From: CAYMUC01 sp964393535
GTDB taxonomy: Bacteria; Actinomycetota; Acidimicrobiia; Acidimicrobiales; Ilumatobacteraceae
NCBI GenBank assembly: GCA_964393535.1
Contig: CAYMUC010000111.1
Coordinates: forward strand, 1 to 8,663
Direction: 5' to 3'
Length of the DNA stretch: 8,663 nt
Shown here: positions 5,417-8,663 of the stretch, one piece after another
Position numbering within the stretch: position 1 is the stretch's first letter
How the letters are laid out: each line of letters starts with the position of its first letter
Notes under the pieces: generated by a model
Database searches by the model: none
What the model saw: the letters and a program-made list of their open reading frames with translations, nothing else
What the model was told of the DNA's origin: nothing
Position numbers and translations under genes: made by a program

Positions 5417-6776
5417 ATTTTTGAATAGCCCAAGAACTATCTAAAAATATTTGTATTTCTGGATATTTAAAAAAATCTAGTACTGCACTATAAACGCCAT
5501 GACTATTATAATCATGGCCACATATATATGATCCTTCTTTCAACTTTTGATAAGCTATAGAAATTTCTTTTTTAACATGATCATAAGAGTGGACAGTATC
5601 TATATAAATTAAGTCATATTCATCATATTTGATATTGTTTAAAAACTCTATAGAATCTTGTTTAAAAAATCGAATATTTTTTCTATTTTTTACTACCTTC
5701 TGCATTTCTGGGTAAAACTCTATATCAACACAAGCAACACTATCAGAATACTCACTGAATAATTCTGAAGAAACCCCATTAAAACATCCTAGTTCTAAAA
5801 TTCTAGTGTTTTTTTTAACATATTGTTTGCATAAAAAATTGAGTCCATGCAAATAGTTGACATAAAAACCATTTTCTAATATTCCACCAAAACCTTGTCC
5901 TTCTTTTGGCAATGGTTGTCCAGCATACCACATTCTTTCTTTTTCTAACCTATCCCCTTTTTTCTTATAAAGATCTGATTGGAAAATATGAAAATATTCT
6001 CTCCAGCCGCATTTAATTAAATTATATCTATTTGGGTTTTTAGTATAAGCAATATCTAATATTTTTTCATCACTTCCGATATAGTTTTCTTTTATAGATT
6101 CTTCGATAGTAAAACATAGCTCATCAACAAAATTATCAATTAAATCACAAGGAACAAAAAAACAAGTCCCTTGAATATTTCTTATCTGAGACAAAGCATG
6201 ATATTCTTTGTTAACAACGTTTATGTTATCATTGTGACTAAAAAAAGTAATCTTACTATTATCTAGTTGATTTATTTTTTGTAAACATGGCCATAATTGG
6301 AGTTTATAATTATCAACATTTTCTCTAAGACCTCCTGCATCTGCCCAAATTAAAAAATCACAATTAAAATATTTGTTATCTTTTACTTCTTTAAGAAAGA
6401 AAAATTTATTGAACATGATTACATTATACAAAGGTCTATTCATTTCTGGTACTAATGTTTGTATTTTTTTCTTAAAAAGATCGGAAAACATTAAATCACA
6501 TAATTGACTATGGTATTTTTTATAACACTCTAGTTCTTCTAGTGGTCTTTCAATAATTATGGTTTTCTCTAAATTTTTATCAAATTCTTTTCTTGTAGAT
6601 TTGATTTTTTCTACAAATTTTGTTTCTGTAAATACAACTATATTAGCATCCAAAGATAATGTATTTTTCATCCAGTCTAAATATCTTTGATAAGACATTT
6701 GGAAAGAATTCCAATTATTTCTTCCTATATCATATAAAGCCATTATTATAACAGGATTTTCTATAGCCATGACCAT
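5415..6776 (-). CDS. Two-domain HtrL/YibB (WlaTC-like) plus SAM-dependent methyltransferase fusion
   Basis: This 453-residue protein has two parts. Residues about 8-265 resemble the HtrL/YibB/WlaTC family, glycosyltransferase-like proteins of bacterial surface-polysaccharide loci: an opening ALYDIGR strand, NVIMFNKFFFLKEV (118-131), FLIWADAGG (141-149), and KILDIAYTKNPNRYNLI (238-254). Residues about 322-453 are a class I methyltransferase of the Methyltransf_24 type: motif I ILELGCFNGVSS (326-337), acidic D351 after strand 2, D374 in FKQDSIEFL, YDLIYIDTVHSYDHVKKEI (387-405), and GSYICGHDYNSHGVYSAV (415-432). It probably transfers a sugar and methylates the product; the substrate is unknown. 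AAAGGAA at 6787-6793 lies 10 bases before the ATG at 6776, favouring this start over the ATG at 6770. It overlaps the preceding minus-strand gene by 16 bases, suggesting coupled translation. Confidence 0.78.
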   Translation of the reverse strand: MVMAIENPVIIMALYDIGRNNWNSFQMSYQRYLDWMKNTLSLDANIVVFTETKFVEKIKSTRKEFDKNLEKTIIIERPLEELECYKKYHSQLCDLMFSDLFKKKIQTLVPEMNRPLYNVIMFNKFFFLKEVKDNKYFNCDFLIWADAGGLRENVDNYKLQLWPCLQKINQLDNSKITFFSHNDNINVVNKEYHALSQIRNIQGTCFFVPCDLIDNFVDELCFTIEESIKENYIGSDEKILDIAYTKNPNRYNLIKCGWREYFHIFQSDLYKKKGDRLEKERMWYAGQPLPKEGQGFGGILENGFYVNYLHGLNFLCKQYVKKNTRILELGCFNGVSSELFSEYSDSVACVDIEFYPEMQKVVKNRKNIRFFKQDSIEFLNNIKYDEYDLIYIDTVHSYDHVKKEISIAYQKLKEGSYICGHDYNSHGVYSAVLDFFKYPEIQIFLDSSWAIQK

Positions 6777-7546
6777 GTAAAATTAATTCCTTTGTGAGAT
6801 AATTTACAATTCGTATTATTAGGAATGAAAAAATTATCAAATTCATCCAACATACTAGAAACACTATATCCGTTTGATGCTAAGGAAGTTGGAACAAAAC
6901 ATTCAGAATATCCAAAGTAATTCTGTAAGTTTAACTCATATAGATATGCTAATGCTTTATTAGAAAACCTTACAATAGGAAAGAAACTTCCTATATGTAT
7001 TTTTGTATTTAAAAAATTATCACCAGGACCAGGACAATAATTTAGCCAGTTTCCATGGGATCCCTTCATTCTATTATTCAAAATACTGATTCTATCAAAA
7101 TTATTATAGTGTTCTTTTTTGAAAGCTTGTATAGCTATAAAATCATCATTATATGAATCATATGTTTGTAAAAACAATTTTAAATCACCATTAAAATTTA
7201 CATCATCATCAAAAAACCAATAATAATCAAAATCTTTATTATTTAGATAAAATAATAACATCCTAAAATGAGCATAGAAATAATTAGGGTTTTGATGATT
7301 ACCCCATCTATGTTTACGATCAATTGGTTTGTTAAAATAATTATCTTCAAAATCTTTATTTGTATAGAAAAATACAGTATTATTTTGGTAAGCGTTTTTT
7401 ACTTCAGAAATATCTTGTTGATGATTATTATCGAACAAAATGAAAAAATTATCAAAACGTTGATCCGCAAACTTTATTATATTTCTATTAAATCCACCAT
7501 GTAAACTTCTATTATAGGTGCAAATTGTTGTGCTAGTCTGAACCAT
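6761..7546 (-). CDS. Glycosyltransferase-like protein with DDD motif
   Basis: This 261-residue protein begins with TTICTYNRSLHGGFN, which suits an N-terminal nucleotide-binding strand and loop. YYWFFDDDVNFNGDLKLF (108-125) follows, a hydrophobic strand running into a triple-Asp motif typical of metal-dependent GT-A glycosyltransferases (D113-D115, binding Mn/Mg and the nucleotide-sugar phosphates). Later motifs are GPGDNF (173-178), HIGSFFPIVRFS (184-195), GYSECFVPT (212-220; E215 could act as a base) and a C-terminal HKGINFTWSW. There is no membrane segment, so it should be cytoplasmic. Length is short but enough for one GT-A domain. The donor and acceptor are not predictable. It overlaps both neighbours (14 bases upstream, 16 downstream). 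Assignment rests on motifs only; the exact GT family is unknown. Confidence 0.62.
   Translation of the reverse strand: MVQTSTTICTYNRSLHGGFNRNIIKFADQRFDNFFILFDNNHQQDISEVKNAYQNNTVFFYTNKDFEDNYFNKPIDRKHRWGNHQNPNYFYAHFRMLLFYLNNKDFDYYWFFDDDVNFNGDLKLFLQTYDSYNDDFIAIQAFKKEHYNNFDRISILNNRMKGSHGNWLNYCPGPGDNFLNTKIHIGSFFPIVRFSNKALAYLYELNLQNYFGYSECFVPTSLASNGYSVSSMLDEFDNFFIPNNTNCKLSHKGINFTWSWL
6787..6793 (-). promoter_or_regulatory. Ribosome-binding site for the HtrL-methyltransferase gene
   Basis: On the minus strand this reads AAAGGAA, 10 bases before the ATG at 6776 and 16 before the next in-frame ATG at 6770. It lies inside the end of the preceding coding region, so its use fits translational coupling. 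It decides the start in favour of 6776. Confidence 0.55.
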
Positions 7547-8384
7547 TTAAGTATTCCTGATTAATAGCGGTGTTCCATTCTTTTATTCTATTAAATTGAT
7601 GAACAATATCAAATAGATTATTATTAGAATTATACACCTTATTATCTACTATTTTAGGAATACCATATTTACTAATATGCCTATCAAATCCCCATTTATC
7701 GAAAAACTGTGTTGGTCCAGCTACAGCACAATGAACAGCCCACGCATCGTGTAAATTAAAAATCTTAATTTTGTCAATTTCATTGTTATTTATCATTACA
7801 ATTAAAGCAGCTTGATCTTTGATATTATGTTTATTTGTGCTATGATTATCACACAAATCCAATAATCTAGTATAAATATGCAATAATTTGTTTCTTTTGC
7901 CAGCAATAACACCAGAACAAATTACTTCATTATTATGACATTTAGAATAATACTGAGGAAATAAAGAGTTAATATTGTTGCTATTCCATGGTTCATTGCA
8001 TACATTTATACATTCTGACGCAACAAAAAAGTCATAGTTTGAGTTTAATTTAACGAATGGATTTGCTTGAAAAGCTACATCAAAAACATCAGTAGATAAA
8101 ATCAATTCTTCATTTGTATTTTCTAAAAAATTCAGGATATATTCTATTCTTTTATGATTAATATATGCTGTATCAGATAGGCTTATAGATATAAATTCTA
8201 CTCCTATCTTCTCTAAAATAAATGCCTCTTGCTTATTTATATTTGCGGCTATTAAAACTACACGACTATTAGAGTGTTTTTTAAAACTATTATACCATAA
8301 AGATATTTGATTTTTATATTTACTAATATTATTAGCAAAACCTATTAGTAATTCTTTTTGTTTTTCTACTTTGTTGGTGACCAT
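7533..8384 (-). CDS. Glycosyltransferase-like protein with TDVFD motif
   Basis: This 283-residue protein starts with a strand KELLIGFANNI followed by a helix, and a second strand RVVLIAANI, as in a Rossmann-like GT-A nucleotide-binding half. EELILSTDVFDVAFQANPF (92-110) carries a DxxD-type acidic motif (D99, D102) at the end of a hydrophobic strand, a usual site for metal and UDP/GDP-sugar binding. VICSGVIAGKRNKL (154-167) resembles the NSG-type acceptor loop, KDQAAL (189-194) the downstream DQ motif, and IVHQFNR (260-266) a C-terminal His motif of similar enzymes. It is probably a cytoplasmic sugar transferase; donor and acceptor are unknown. An in-frame TAA lies immediately before the ATG, so the start at 8384 is the first possible ATG, although no good Shine-Dalgarno is seen. 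It overlaps the zinc-ribbon gene by 19 bases and the next gene by 14. Confidence 0.65.
   Translation of the reverse strand: MVTNKVEKQKELLIGFANNISKYKNQISLWYNSFKKHSNSRVVLIAANINKQEAFILEKIGVEFISISLSDTAYINHKRIEYILNFLENTNEELILSTDVFDVAFQANPFVKLNSNYDFFVASECINVCNEPWNSNNINSLFPQYYSKCHNNEVICSGVIAGKRNKLLHIYTRLLDLCDNHSTNKHNIKDQAALIVMINNNEIDKIKIFNLHDAWAVHCAVAGPTQFFDKWGFDRHISKYGIPKIVDNKVYNSNNNLFDIVHQFNRIKEWNTAINQEYLNGSD
7554..7558 (-). promoter_or_regulatory. Ribosome-binding site for the DDD glycosyltransferase gene
   Basis: On the minus strand this reads AGGAA, 7 bases before the ATG at 7546, a near-ideal Shine-Dalgarno placement. It sits inside the last codons of the upstream minus-strand gene. It supports both the start choice and a bacterial-type translation system. 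Confidence 0.6.
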
Positions 8385-8662
8385 TTATACCAACCATAAT
8401 TAGGGAGATATTCGTTATTATCGTCTTTTCTTTTTGGAAATAGTGTTCCTCCTTTTTTGTGTTGACCAAAAGAAAGAAGTCCGTTACAACTAGAACACTT
8501 TAGTTCGTAATAGTCATTACCTTCCACTGTTCTACAAACAAACTTTAGATCATTACTTTTACAAAGACCGCACTGTTTTTCTCCAAATACTTCTTGTATG
8601 AGTGCTAGTTCTTTAAAAACTTCTTTTTGTCCAGATCCTTCTACTTCAAATGTTAACTTATC
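8366..8662 (-). CDS. Phage zinc-ribbon protein, N terminus cut off by the window edge
   Basis: The minus-strand frame is open from the right edge to a TAG at 8366-8368, giving 98 visible residues. The visible protein begins with KLTFEVEGSGQKEVFKELAL, followed by VFGEKQCGLC and KCSSC, two CxxC pairs (C31/C34 and C56/C59 of the visible part) that form a four-Cys zinc ribbon. The C-terminal half has SFGQHKKGGTLFPKRK and ends YLPNYGWYKWS. I recall this GQHKKGGxLFPKRK and NxGWxKW pattern from small uncharacterised proteins of many tailed phages, often near DNA recombination or replication genes; that is memory, not a search. It may bind nucleic acid through the zinc ribbon. It is the first visible gene of the minus-strand unit and overlaps the glycosyltransferase gene by 19 bases. 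Confidence 0.72.
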   Translation of the reverse strand, partial: DKLTFEVEGSGQKEVFKELALIQEVFGEKQCGLCKSNDLKFVCRTVEGNDYYELKCSSCNGLLSFGQHKKGGTLFPKRKDDNNEYLPNYGWYKWSPTK

Positions 8663-8663
8663 A

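Noticed and set aside
7871..7878. TATAAATA on the plus strand resembling a T4-type late promoter
   Set aside because: It lies inside a minus-strand gene with no plus-strand gene downstream to drive, and such A/T octamers are expected by chance in this AT-rich sequence.
8380..8397. TATAAATG just at the start of the TDVFD glycosyltransferase on the minus strand as a late promoter
   Set aside because: The motif includes the start codon itself, leaving no room for a transcript leader, and it lies in the coding region of the zinc-ribbon gene.
1..8663. Giant-virus (Mimivirus-like) origin because of collagen-like sequence and glycosyltransferases
   Set aside because: Kept only as a weaker alternative. 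Overlapping genes with Shine-Dalgarno-like sites and the phage-type zinc-ribbon and structural proteins fit a tailed phage better, and the collagen run is short.

Overview
This is an AT-rich, intron-free, almost wholly coding window that looks like part of a tailed bacteriophage (Caudoviricetes) genome, most likely from an environmental or marine-type phage. The evidence is very tight gene packing (intergenic gaps of 21 and 12 bases, gene overlaps of 14 to 19 bases), Shine-Dalgarno-like sites before several starts, a very large virion-type protein, a Pro/Thr-rich multidomain fibre-like protein with a collagen-like core, and a small two-CxxC zinc-ribbon protein of a type I recall from many phages. 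A giant virus is a weaker alternative: collagen-like proteins and glycosyltransferases also occur there, but the purine-rich ribosome-binding sites and overlapping genes argue for a bacterial host. The host cannot be named from the sequence.

Layout. The plus strand (1-5402) carries two co-directional genes. The first (open at the left edge, ending at 3185) is a giant structural-type protein with a GSGY-type beta domain, a conserved central region, a basic helical stretch and a Pro/Thr/Ser-rich tail. The second (3207-5402) encodes a cysteine-rich mosaic: three copies of a roughly 75-110-residue domain (here repeat A), Pro/Thr linkers, an exact six-fold Gly-Pro-Pro run, a ten-cysteine module, and two copies of a beta-rich C-terminal domain (repeat B).

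The minus strand (8663 down to 5415) converges on this block and holds four overlapping genes read right to left: the end of the zinc-ribbon protein, two different glycosyltransferase-like proteins, and a two-domain protein joining an HtrL/YibB (WlaTC-like) domain to a SAM-dependent methyltransferase. The overlaps suggest one translationally coupled unit.

Taken together, a sugar-transfer and methylation cassette faces a Thr/Ser/Pro-rich, collagen-containing, probably surface-exposed fibre protein. The working hypothesis is that the cassette decorates this fibre, or another virion or host surface component, with methylated sugars. That is inference. The modular repeat architecture of the fibre and the HtrL-methyltransferase fusion are the parts most worth following up. 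I saw no tRNA, rRNA, CRISPR array, insertion sequence, integrase or reverse transcriptase.
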